Shown piece after piece: positions 10,001 through 17,938 of a stretch of 64,000 nucleotides of DNA (positions are counted from its first letter, which is position 1; every line of letters begins with the position of its first letter). Below the pieces are notes generated by a model, which saw only the letters and a list, made by a program, of their open reading frames with translations, had not been told where the DNA came from and did no database searches. The position numbers and the translations under genes are program-made. Where the stretch lies: the NCBI RefSeq assembly GCF_029392075.1, contig NZ_CP113929.1:2351816-2415815 (forward strand), given 5' to 3'. The stretch is from Bifidobacterium sp. ESL0704 (lineage in GTDB: Bacteria; Actinomycetota; Actinomycetes; Actinomycetales; Bifidobacteriaceae).

Positions 10001-13000
10001 CGTCTTTCACGTCCTTACCCGGGTCGATTTCGTCGCCGATCGTGGTGCTGAAGTGGATGGCGCGGTTTCGATCATCGCGTGCTACGTCTGGAATCTGCCA
10101 GACAAGGGTGGTGGTGCCGTCAGGATTATTGGTGATGGTCGGTTTAAGTAAGGTTCCGCCGATCACCGTACCTGGGTCAGGCACATGCTGTTGGTAGTCG
10201 CCATCGAGTTTGGACGAGTTCTCCACATAGTGCAGACCCTTGGGCAAGGTGGCGGTGACGCTGACATCCGTCTTGCCATTGCCGCTCATGCTGTGTACTC
10301 TGGCGGCAATGGCCCAATCAACGCTACGCTCTCGCTTATCGAGGTCGTACACGGACTTGGCCACCGATCCCGTCCTCTGCGCGACGCTGATATCGACCGC
10401 CGGCTTCTCGCCGGCCACATAGAGCGCGTCGCCCCATTGCCGCACGTGGGTGCCGGTGCCGGAATTCGCCACATAGCCATTTTCATCATATGCAGGCTTC
10501 TTGTAGTTGTTCTGGAAGGTGGCCGTGTCGATCTTGCCTTTGAGATTGTCCTTGAAATACCAATCCATCGGGTTCTGGGCCGTGCTCCAGTCGAGCCAGT
10601 CCGTGTCATCGCCGTCGAGCGAATAGCTCAGCTGCTTGGCCGTCTTCATCTGCCCGCGCGTATACATGTAGGCCACCGCGCTCAGCTGCGCCACTCTGCC
10701 CATGGGGGCATCAGCGCGAACCTTGGCTTTGATGTTGCCCATGCTGAATTTGGTCTCGATGCCTTCGCTTGAGCTCAAAGCCGCTTGGTTGGAGGCGAGC
10801 AGGATGCCTACGATGGTGCCATGCGACTGCGCCTCGGCCTTCGTGTCGTAATATTTCAGGTCGTCAATGCCGGCCTTGTCTTGTTCGGCGTCGCTGGACC
10901 ATCCCGACCCATTCGGCTTGACCGCGTATTTGGCCTTAACCGGCGAAGCCTTGTTCCAGAACGGATTGGGGTCGTTCCAGCTGTGGAAGAATCCGTTCTT
11001 CCCGCTGTAGCCACCTGCGTCGAGATGGTTCTCATCCTCCAAGTCGATGACTTTGGGATCGATTTTCAGCAATATCATATGGCCCACAGGCAGGCCTGAG
11101 TACTGTTGCGTAAACACGTACCCTGGCGTGAGGCGAATCGGGTCGCCCGGCGAGGCGACGTCCGTGTCCTGTTGGTCATCGGCGGCCATCCACCCGCCGC
11201 AGTCGACGCCATCCTCCTCATAATCGTGATCCGTGGCGCAGGCATAGCCGAAGAACGGCGCGATGGAACCCGGAACGACCAAGCTGATCCTGTTTGGCCG
11301 CCAATTGTCGTTATCGCCCGAAGCCTGGTCGCTGCGATCCAGCATGCCATTGGCATGATTGTAGTCTTGTGAATTCCCCTCGGCATCGGTATACTGCAGG
11401 CCGCCTTCGTCGGCTTGGTCCAATGCGGTTATGCCTGTTCCATATGTCTGCCCGATTTGCTCGTCACTCATAGTGACCGGATGGAAAAGATACAGATAGC
11501 CGGTGGAAATCTCACCGATCTTCTGTGTAGTGCAATTGTTGCCCATGAACGTCTCGTCGCATCCGGTATCGCCCTGTATCGAGCTGCCCTGCCGCGCCCA
11601 GAACGGACCAATCGCGTAATCTTTCAAAGTAAAGTTATAAGAGGCCCAGCCGGCGCCACGGCTTCCCTGCTCAACCGTATAGTCGCCGTTGTCGTAGGTC
11701 ACGTTGTGGTCTTTGGTGTCCTTATGGGTACGGAAACCACCGGCGAGCGTGTAGTTGTCGAACCGAGGCATGTAGCCCTGCGTGTCGTTGTTGAGCTCTC
11801 GTCCTGGCGTCGAGGGCGTCGCCTTCTGTTTCACCGCGTCCGCGTGGCTCATGATCGGAGTCGTGGCCGGAGCCAGCCCCCAGAACTTGGTCTGCACGCT
11901 CTCGTCGTTAGTAGCCCGACCAGGTCCGTCGGTACACTGCTGATCGGTACTGGTATCTTTGCACCAATTATCAACGGTGTTCACGGTGAATTTCAGGTCC
12001 CCCTGAGGAGCCTCCAGCCCCTTCATGCCCTTGCCGCGGTTGAGGTCCGAGTCGGGCCAACGCAAATCGACGGCCCACGGCAAACCGGTGATGTAGCCAC
12101 GCTGCTTGCCAAGGCCGTAGTTGGGTTGATGCTCCGCGCCAGGCTTGTCGAAATCGAACGTTCTGACCGGCGACGCTTGGGTGACATAGCCGTTTCCAGC
12201 GTTCGCGCCAATGCGGATGTCGAGGCTTGTCTTGGCGCTGATGGTCAGCTCCTGCGGTATGTCGGTCTGGCCTGCGGTGTCGCCCGTGTATTCGGAGCGC
12301 GCGTTCACGGTCGGCTTGATCTTTTCACCATTGTTCATGGCATTGATCTTCAGAATGATAATGACCGATGCGGTGCCGGGAGCGACATAACCTCCGGGGG
12401 TGTTGTTCGAGACGTGGCGCCAGAAAACATAATCCTGCGTCCCGTCCGGATTATCCGTTTCCGTGCTGGGATACTGAGGGTCCTGATCAATCCAAGTCAT
12501 GGAGGCGGTGTCGATGACCGCCTTGGTCTTATTCACCGGAACGTGGACATCGAAGCGTATCCGGGCATCACGGTAATAGTCGGTTGGTGACGCCGGGGTC
12601 AGCGTATAGCTGTAATCGTAGGTGACTTTATCGAAGGAACGGACGATGTTGTTGCTGGCGCTGGAGTCATTGCCTTGATCGTCGTTGCTGTCGAATGGCA
12701 CCTCGCCCGTTTGCATACTGGCGAGCTGAAGCTTGCTGACCTTGACGTCGTCGTTCTTGGTGGCGGCATCGTGATAGGTGATGTTGCCGTCCTCTCTGGC
12801 AGAAAGCGCAGTAGCCGGCGTGCTCGCTTGAGAGTTGCTGTTGGCTGGCTTGGCTCCATTATCGGCCTTAACGGGGCTAGCGGCATTTGAACCCTTCGAG
12901 ATACCGCCGAGCTGCGCATCCGACTGCGGAATCTGCGAGCCGCTCGTTGGCAGGATATTGGGCACCTGTGCGGCGGAAGCGGAACTCTGACCCGACTGCT

Positions 13001-13250
13001 GTGCGTCCTTCGAGCCTATGGTGATTCGGCTCTTCGTATGAGATGAAGGCGATGCGGACGTCGACACCGACGATCCCGAAACGTCACCATTGGGCACGTT
13101 CGTCGCCGAAACAGCGGAAGGAGCGAACATCCCTAACGCAACGATGCCACTGACCGCACTGACTACAATATGTACGAATTTACGATATGACACGATAAAT
13201 TCAGCCTTCCAAACTCCTACTTTTTCAAAAGGCTTCAGACCTTTGCACAT
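7044..13250 (-). CDS. Giant multi-domain surface protein with pilin isopeptide repeats and LAKTG sorting signal
   Basis: A 2,068-residue exported protein. After a signal peptide (YRKFVHIVV to AVSATN) comes a Ser/Ala/Asn-rich stretch to about 190, then about 1,100 residues without clear domains. An SdrD-B/Cna-B-like module (FLWYDYNHNGIMDS, about 1310-1400) follows. Next are four tandem streptococcal-pilin-type isopeptide domains (about 1448-1587, 1587-1720, 1723-1860, 1863-2012), each closing with a TFTNxYxP motif. The C-terminus is KLAKTG, a hydrophobic segment and ERSRQSR. LAXTG is the signal favoured by class E sortases, and one is encoded at 49,603. Likely a stalk adhesin. The start may instead be a GTG at 13193, preceded by GGAAGG, which gives a more usual signal peptide. 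Confidence 0.85.
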   Translation of the reverse strand: MCKGLKPFEKVGVWKAEFIVSYRKFVHIVVSAVSGIVALGMFAPSAVSATNVPNGDVSGSSVSTSASPSSHTKSRITIGSKDAQQSGQSSASAAQVPNILPTSGSQIPQSDAQLGGISKGSNAASPVKADNGAKPANSNSQASTPATALSAREDGNITYHDAATKNDDVKVSKLQLASMQTGEVPFDSNDDQGNDSSASNNIVRSFDKVTYDYSYTLTPASPTDYYRDARIRFDVHVPVNKTKAVIDTASMTWIDQDPQYPSTETDNPDGTQDYVFWRHVSNNTPGGYVAPGTASVIIILKINAMNNGEKIKPTVNARSEYTGDTAGQTDIPQELTISAKTSLDIRIGANAGNGYVTQASPVRTFDFDKPGAEHQPNYGLGKQRGYITGLPWAVDLRWPDSDLNRGKGMKGLEAPQGDLKFTVNTVDNWCKDTSTDQQCTDGPGRATNDESVQTKFWGLAPATTPIMSHADAVKQKATPSTPGRELNNDTQGYMPRFDNYTLAGGFRTHKDTKDHNVTYDNGDYTVEQGSRGAGWASYNFTLKDYAIGPFWARQGSSIQGDTGCDETFMGNNCTTQKIGEISTGYLYLFHPVTMSDEQIGQTYGTGITALDQADEGGLQYTDAEGNSQDYNHANGMLDRSDQASGDNDNWRPNRISLVVPGSIAPFFGYACATDHDYEEDGVDCGGWMAADDQQDTDVASPGDPIRLTPGYVFTQQYSGLPVGHMILLKIDPKVIDLEDENHLDAGGYSGKNGFFHSWNDPNPFWNKASPVKAKYAVKPNGSGWSSDAEQDKAGIDDLKYYDTKAEAQSHGTIVGILLASNQAALSSSEGIETKFSMGNIKAKVRADAPMGRVAQLSAVAYMYTRGQMKTAKQLSYSLDGDDTDWLDWSTAQNPMDWYFKDNLKGKIDTATFQNNYKKPAYDENGYVANSGTGTHVRQWGDALYVAGEKPAVDISVAQRTGSVAKSVYDLDKRERSVDWAIAARVHSMSGNGKTDVSVTATLPKGLHYVENSSKLDGDYQQHVPDPGTVIGGTLLKPTITNNPDGTTTLVWQIPDVARDDRNRAIHFSTTIGDEIDPGKDVKDGADFQVKASVMSTNYHVAPNASKGTLDSAGMRVSKLRAASLATQAKQLINETSEPVGYISTFGNYAQADESNPYAVEIMPYNDHKLGTSSDTLSTYHGTYGIKNMKIKPQGGASLNGLVVRYSTDTHWRSKDVNPATITRVQVDDWPTADLVADGHGDYTVSIAAESRAAMPANGITAMAFELPMLPPSGSVQIDTTLAPNGNKAGDKYEQQWADGSNNVIALLQTYDRTVSGFLWYDYNHNGIMDSTEPILSNIGISLVNDAGATVNDVYGHPLKAKTQNDGSYLFDGVPAGSGYRVKLDVPDGWGLTKANQGSDRTVNSKADKDAMRGSGISLNEFPTSKEMSSPLYEDTYENAGFVGPLEANKASFDITKKLEGRDWTSGEKYKFNITPVGDAPATGSGQALPSSVTVGGTGSDIGKTTVNIDADKLRLPSPGPFTYVYTITEDTTDLPAGVSQASGIPTEYKLTITVKDNFVTYKKDVTATLTDASGAAVTAAAFTNTYKPSAVPVVLKASKELKIGAHQSHAPLAGNEFNFTMTPVSQPDGSTTITAQHASNDADGNITFPGVSFDKAGDYVFDVTEDATSETGISRDQTVWQAKWTITDNQHGNLVIASHSVNKKGEAPADGIGITFNNTYKPNPTTAHVGGNKVIRNTDSGTAPRQPKDGEFTFTIADAGGKYSADSSDVSSPMPSKTSVTNGSDGSFKFPDVTYSAPGVYKYTVKEQAGHDSTISQYDDSQYTATVTVTDESGKLKASVSYALAGEGESATSATFTNVYTPTEADAVLSADKHLKGRDLQNREFQATLEEDGHESHAPANGSQTADFMVGSQTSELPHAEPSLAGTRSFVDATSGTGHATFKTLRFTHTGDYHYTIREASGSRPRVTYDTSVQHAVVSVREDADSHKLVASVTYTDAKGHSESVPTFTNAYTPVPPKPAGMMPDGQALAGKKLAKTGADAFVVASLALLALALGLLTSGLERSRQSR

Positions 13251-13345
13251 TCGCCTGCATGCTATATCGAAAATAAGACAAAATTGTTATACATAATATG
13301 TTTGCCGTACGTTCTCCCATTGTTTCTCTATATGGATGAGATAGC

Positions 13346-13396
13346 GATCAGCCCCGGCTTATTCCCTCGAAACAGAGGGATAAACCGGGGCTGATC
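13346..13396 (-). terminator. Strong hairpin downstream of htrA
   Basis: The arms GATCAGCCCCGG and CCGGGGCTGATC continue inward through TTAT/ATAA and CCCTC/GAGGG around a short GAAACA loop. It lies between the htrA stop and the start of the giant surface gene, both on the minus strand, so it probably ends htrA transcription. No long T-tract follows on either strand, so intrinsic termination is likely but not certain. Confidence 0.6.
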
Positions 13397-13461
13397 ACAA
13401 TCTTCGCCATTCGAGCATGGGCCAATAAGCCACAAATGCAATGGCGATCAACGACCTCGCT

Positions 13462-15462
13462 TTACCAGAGACCGAACGGATCAAAGAGGCCGCCGCCGTC
13501 TCCGTCGCTATTGCCGGAACCATCGCCATTCTGACTCTGGCCGTTCTGGCCTTGTCCATTCTGGCCGTTGCTGCCGTTCTGCTTCTGGGTTTCGGAACGG
13601 TTGCTGCCCTTGACGTCGCTTTCCTTCTGGTCGAGGGTGACTTCGACGTCCATGGTCTTGCCACCGCGGACGAGGGTGAGCTTCACCTTGTCACCGAGCG
13701 CCGAGGCGCGGACGTAACCGAGCAATGCGGAGCTCGAGCCGACCGCCTGGCCGTTGAAAGCGACGATGGTGTCATCGGCCTTGAGTCCGGCCTTGTCCGC
13801 CGGGCTGCCCTTGACAACCGCCGAGCCGCCGGTGGAAGGCGTGGTGATCTGAGCGCCGCCGCGGGTGATGCCGTCAGATTCGACATTGGCGGACTTGATG
13901 GTCACGCCGAGCATCGCGTGCTGGACGGAACCCTTCTCCACGATTTCATCGGCGACGCGCTTGACGAGGTTCGACGGAATCGCAAAGCCGATGCCGATGG
14001 ATCCGGACTGGCCGGAAGACGAGGAAGCGGAGGCGATCGAGGAGTTGATGCCGATGACCTGGCCACCTGCGTCGAAGGTGGGGCCGCCCGAGTTGCCGGG
14101 GTTGATGGCCGCATCGATCTGCACGGCGTTGGTCACGATTTCGGAATTGTTGTCATCCATCACCGAAACCGGGCGGTTGAGCGCCGAAACGATGCCGGTG
14201 GTGGCGGTGTCGTCGTAGCCCAGAGGGTTGCCGACGGCCATGACGCTTTCACCGACCGCGAGTTTGCTGGAATCCGCGAACTCGACCGGCTTGAGGTCGC
14301 TTGGCGCATTCTGCAACTGCAGCACCGCGAGATCGGTGGTGCTGTCTGCGCCCACGACGCTCGCCTTATACATCTGACCGTTGGAAAGCGTGACCTGGAT
14401 GTTCTGGCCACCGCTCACCACATGGTTGTTGGTGACGATGTGGCCCTTGGTATCGAGAATCGCGCCGGAGCCCTTGGCGATGCCCTGGCTGACCTGCGTG
14501 GTGATCGAAACCACGGAATTGGACACCTTCGATGAGACGCCGGCCCAGTCGGGAGCCTGCCCGCCCTTGACGTTGGCGGTGCCGGAACCGGATTTGTTGG
14601 AAGTGATGCCGGATATCGAGCTGGAAGTCGGAACGGTTACCCATCCTTTGGAAATGCCGAGGAAACCGATACCCAAGCACAGCGCCGCCGTAACGACCGC
14701 GGCGACGATGGCCGTGACGACGTTACTGTGCGACTTCGGCTGAGCGTATCCATAGCCATTGCCGTTGTTGCCATAGCCATAACCACCGTTAGGCGTATTC
14801 GGACCACCAAGATTGCCGCCGTTCGGCCCTTCCGGCTGAGCGGGTCCAGCGTTGTAGGAATTGTAGGAATTGCCGTAACCGTTGTTGCTCTCGCCGCTCT
14901 CGTTGCCGTTCTGACCGGCATTCGGGTTGCGACCGAAGCCGCCGAAGATACCGTTCCACGGCATGCCGGCAGGACCGTTGTTGCCTGGGGCGTTCGGCTG
15001 TGAAGCATTGCCGGAACCGAACGGGGCATTGTTGTTGCCGTAGTTGTTGCCATAGCCGTTGCCGATGTGATCGGGCAGCGGGCCATACGCGCCATATTCG
15101 GGAGCCGGACGGTACGGGCTTGAGCTGCTGCCGGAGTCGTCGGGAGCAGGGGTCTGATAAGGATTGTCCGAAGAAGTGCTCGTTGAAGTCGGAGCATCTG
15201 GCCGGTATCCCGTGGTGAACACCTCTGTCGGAACGGTATTGATGTCTTGCGTATTCTGCGTCACGGCAGGCTGCGTAGTGCCGGGCTCGGAATCAGCTGT
15301 GTTATCCGCTTGCGGACCAGGGTAATTGATATTGCCGCCTTCAGCATGTTCACCGTAGCCGGCATAACCGCTATCGGCAGTAAAGCCTGACGAGGCGTTC
15401 GCATCATTGTCCGGGTGTGCAGGCTGACCACTGCCCCACTCATCTTTGTTGTCTTCAGCCAT
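13462..15462 (-). CDS. htrA: HtrA/DegP-like membrane-anchored serine protease with PDZ domain
   Basis: Extracytoplasmic quality-control protease. Residues 1-235 are a cytoplasmic tail rich in Asn, Gly, Pro and Tyr, followed by one membrane segment (about 240-265). The trypsin-like domain has the full triad: His347 in TNNHVVSGG, Asp377 in TTDLAVLQL and Ser458 in NPGNSGGP. One PDZ domain follows (about 520-620, KAGLKADDTIVAFNG), then a Gln/Asn/Gly/Asp-rich tail. The start is fixed by AAGGAG at 15,470-15,475. Actinobacterial HtrA proteins share this topology, although the N-terminal tail is long. Direct repeats about 100 bases upstream suggest response-regulator control. The gene is divergent from tgt. 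Confidence 0.93.
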   Translation of the reverse strand: MAEDNKDEWGSGQPAHPDNDANASSGFTADSGYAGYGEHAEGGNINYPGPQADNTADSEPGTTQPAVTQNTQDINTVPTEVFTTGYRPDAPTSTSTSSDNPYQTPAPDDSGSSSSPYRPAPEYGAYGPLPDHIGNGYGNNYGNNNAPFGSGNASQPNAPGNNGPAGMPWNGIFGGFGRNPNAGQNGNESGESNNGYGNSYNSYNAGPAQPEGPNGGNLGGPNTPNGGYGYGNNGNGYGYAQPKSHSNVVTAIVAAVVTAALCLGIGFLGISKGWVTVPTSSSISGITSNKSGSGTANVKGGQAPDWAGVSSKVSNSVVSITTQVSQGIAKGSGAILDTKGHIVTNNHVVSGGQNIQVTLSNGQMYKASVVGADSTTDLAVLQLQNAPSDLKPVEFADSSKLAVGESVMAVGNPLGYDDTATTGIVSALNRPVSVMDDNNSEIVTNAVQIDAAINPGNSGGPTFDAGGQVIGINSSIASASSSSGQSGSIGIGFAIPSNLVKRVADEIVEKGSVQHAMLGVTIKSANVESDGITRGGAQITTPSTGGSAVVKGSPADKAGLKADDTIVAFNGQAVGSSSALLGYVRASALGDKVKLTLVRGGKTMDVEVTLDQKESDVKGSNRSETQKQNGSNGQNGQGQNGQSQNGDGSGNSDGDGGGLFDPFGLW

Positions 15463-15558
15463 TGCTGCTCCTTATATTTTCCCGGATGGCCGCGGCGTTA
15501 AGCAAATTCTGGCGTACCACCACTCGTGAACCACTAGTAATGAGTAAAGACAAGCGGT

Positions 15559-15580
15559 CTGAACGTTTCCTGAACGTTCA
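15559..15580. promoter_or_regulatory. 11-base direct repeats upstream of htrA
   Basis: CTGAACGTT occurs at 15559 and again at 15570, so the two copies are spaced one helical turn apart, and the second sits in the palindrome TGAACGTTCA. Tandem half-sites with 11-base spacing are typical of OmpR/PhoB-family response regulators. The site lies about 100 bases before the htrA start in the htrA-tgt divergent region (15,463-15,791), which otherwise shows no gene. The regulator is not identified. Confidence 0.4.
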
Positions 15581-15791
15581 TTGAAAGAAAGTTTCAAACC
15601 TCATACCAATCTGCTGATGTCCTCGCCAAATCCCAGTTCTTGGCTAATTTTATAGGTCCCCATGAACCTAATCGTCGCTGAACGAATTTGTGGTATGGCT
15701 CCGCCTAGAGTGAACGTATAACCAGCTTTCGTCGGACAGCACGACCGGCACGGGCGCAATAGCACAGCAAAGCGAGCAATACGGAATTACG

Positions 15792-17369
15792 ATGGCGGAA
15801 ACGAATATGAGCACCTCAATGCACAGTCCAGAACATCAGCTTGACAGCAAAGGCACGGCAATAACGAACATGACCAATGACGACAGCGGCGCGAACACCG
15901 CTCCTCAGAGCCGAAAAGCCGCGAAAGAGCGTGCTATCAATCAGGCTTCCGGCCAACCGCTGGGTCGTACGCAAACCCATATTCCGGGACACAAGGATGT
16001 CGCATCAGTGGCAACGTCATATGCGCAGGCCCATTCCGGCAGCTCGGTCTCGCAACTGGTGCCGAGCATTTCGGGATTGTTGGAACGACCTTTGGGAGCG
16101 GCACCCGGCAAACCCGGCGAGCGCAGCAAGTTCTACTTCGAGCAAAAGACCCGCCTCTCGGATTCGGCAGACGGTCTGGGGCGCGGAGGTGCGCGTTACG
16201 GACGAACCGGCGTCATCCATACCCCGCACGGCGATATCAAGACCCCGGCCTTCGTGCCCGTCGCCACGCAGGCGGCGATGAAGGGCGTGCTGCCGGAGAC
16301 CATGAAATCGCTCGGCGCGCAATGCCTGCTTTCCAACGCGTTCCACTTGTTTGAACGACCCGGCGAGAGCATCATCGACGAAGCCGGCGGGCTCGCGCGC
16401 TTCGAGAACTGGGACGGGCCGACCTTCACCGATTCCGGCGGGTTCCAAGTGCTTTCGCTAGGCGCCGGGTTCAAGAAGACGCTGGCAATGGACGTCACCG
16501 GAATGAAGTCCGACGACGTAATCGCCAAGGGCCGCGAGCGCAAGGCCTTCGTAGACGAGGACGGCGTGACGTTCAAATCGCCGCTTAACGGTTCGGAGCA
16601 CCGGTTCAGCGCCGAGATCTCCATGGGTATCCAGCACAAAATCGGCGCAGACATCATGTTCGCCTTCGACGAGCTCACGACGCTGATGAACACGCGTGGC
16701 TATCAGGAGCATTCTGTCGAGCGAACGTTCCGGTGGGCTCGTCGTTGCGTTGCCGAACATCAACGGCTCACCGAGGCGCGGGTCGGCAAACCCTACCAGG
16801 CGCTTTACGGCGTCGTGCAGGGTGCGAACTACGAAGATCTGCGACGCAAGGCCGCTTCCGAGATCGCCTCGCTCGACTTCGACGGCGTGGGCATCGGCGG
16901 TGCGATCGAGAAGCGCGTCATCGGCAACACCTGCGCGTGGATCTGCGACGAAATGCCGGAGTCACGGCCCCGGCACGTTTTGGGCATCGCCGCGGTGGAT
17001 GATATCTTCGCGTGCGTGGAGAACGGCGGCGACACCTTCGACTGCGTAGCCCCCGCCCGCTGCGCCCGCAACGGCGCGATCTACACGCGCGACGGCCGAT
17101 ACAACATCAAGCGCGCCGCCAACAAGCGCGACTTCGGGCCGCTCGAGGAGGGCTGCGACTGCTATACGTGCACGCACTACTCGCGCGCCTACGTCGATCA
17201 TCTGCTGCGCGCCCACGAAATCAACGGCGCGACGCTGGCCACCATCCACAACGAGCGCTTCTTCATCAAGCTGCTCGATGACATCCGCGCCTCCATCGAC
17301 GGCGGCTACTTCGAGGCCTTCCGCGACGAGACCCTCGCCCGCTACTACGCCCACGGCTCCAAGGGGTGA
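15792..17369 (+). CDS. tgt: tRNA-guanine(34) transglycosylase family protein (queuine/preQ1 insertion)
   Basis: Exchanges guanine 34 of GUN-anticodon tRNAs for a 7-deazaguanine. The catalytic barrel starts near residue 118 (KTRLSDSADG). It contains the TDSGGFQ active-site Asp (about 214), GVVQGANYEDLR and the zinc site CDCYTCTHYSRAY with a later His (about 455-476). The usual bacterial GGLAVGE loop is replaced by GGAIEKRVIG (about 368). The protein is 525 aa against about 375 for the family because of a 117-residue low-complexity N-terminal extension. The ribosome binding site at the 15792 ATG is weak, so an internal start is possible. No other queuosine genes are in the window. Confidence 0.9.
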   Translation: MAETNMSTSMHSPEHQLDSKGTAITNMTNDDSGANTAPQSRKAAKERAINQASGQPLGRTQTHIPGHKDVASVATSYAQAHSGSSVSQLVPSISGLLERPLGAAPGKPGERSKFYFEQKTRLSDSADGLGRGGARYGRTGVIHTPHGDIKTPAFVPVATQAAMKGVLPETMKSLGAQCLLSNAFHLFERPGESIIDEAGGLARFENWDGPTFTDSGGFQVLSLGAGFKKTLAMDVTGMKSDDVIAKGRERKAFVDEDGVTFKSPLNGSEHRFSAEISMGIQHKIGADIMFAFDELTTLMNTRGYQEHSVERTFRWARRCVAEHQRLTEARVGKPYQALYGVVQGANYEDLRRKAASEIASLDFDGVGIGGAIEKRVIGNTCAWICDEMPESRPRHVLGIAAVDDIFACVENGGDTFDCVAPARCARNGAIYTRDGRYNIKRAANKRDFGPLEEGCDCYTCTHYSRAYVDHLLRAHEINGATLATIHNERFFIKLLDDIRASIDGGYFEAFRDETLARYYAHGSKG

Positions 17370-17406
17370 GACGCCGAATTCGACTCTTGCGATTTTCACC
17401 CATTCA

Positions 17407-17753
17407 GTGCTGGTAAACGGACTCTAACGGCCGCCAAAAGTCCGTTTACCAGCACCAATCTGCCCGGCTGACACATACCTGCTGGGAAACGGACTGTAAA
17501 ACTCCCTTATCTACCGTTTACCAGCACTATTGTCAAAATTATCCCTCTACTGCTGGTAAACGGACTCTAGCAACTGCTAATAATCCGTTTACCAGCAGTA
17601 CGCTGTCGTCCTCATTGTCAACGCTGCTAAACGGACTGCCGACATCATTGCTAGTCCGTTTAGACGCATAAGTCTGCGTAGCAACTTGCTTGCTGCTTGC
17701 TGCTTGCTGCTGGAAAACGGACTCTAAGATCCACTTACGTGCAGTTTTCCAGC
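17407..17753. repeat. Array of five intergenic hairpin repeats
   Basis: Five inverted repeats share the core CTGGTAAACGGACT and its complement. Arms: 17407-17423/17439-17455 (17 perfect pairs), 17481-17492/17514-17525 (one mismatch), 17548-17564/17584-17600 (17 perfect), 17627-17637/17653-17663 (11 perfect), 17709-17718/17744-17753 (10 perfect). Units recur every 70-82 bases with loops of 15-25 bases. The array fills most of the 569-base gap between tgt and the nitroreductase gene, and no open frame explains it. There is no transposase or spacer diversity of the CRISPR kind. Confidence 0.85.
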
Positions 17754-17938
17754 ACCAGCCGCATCCATCCGAACAGTTTGAACGGCAAAGTTCCATTCCC
17801 TGCCTGCTACAACAGCTCCGGATTACCGCAAAATGTGTCATTCGTCACTTTCTACGACGCACCGAACTCGCTAAGCCGCACCATACCAAGTCAATCGGTA
17901 TGATGGAAATGTTCACCGATGACAGGCAGAGGGGCAAA

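Noticed and set aside
17407-17753. CRISPR array
   Set aside because: Units are inverted repeats with imperfect arms and no constant direct repeat with unique spacers; no cas genes.
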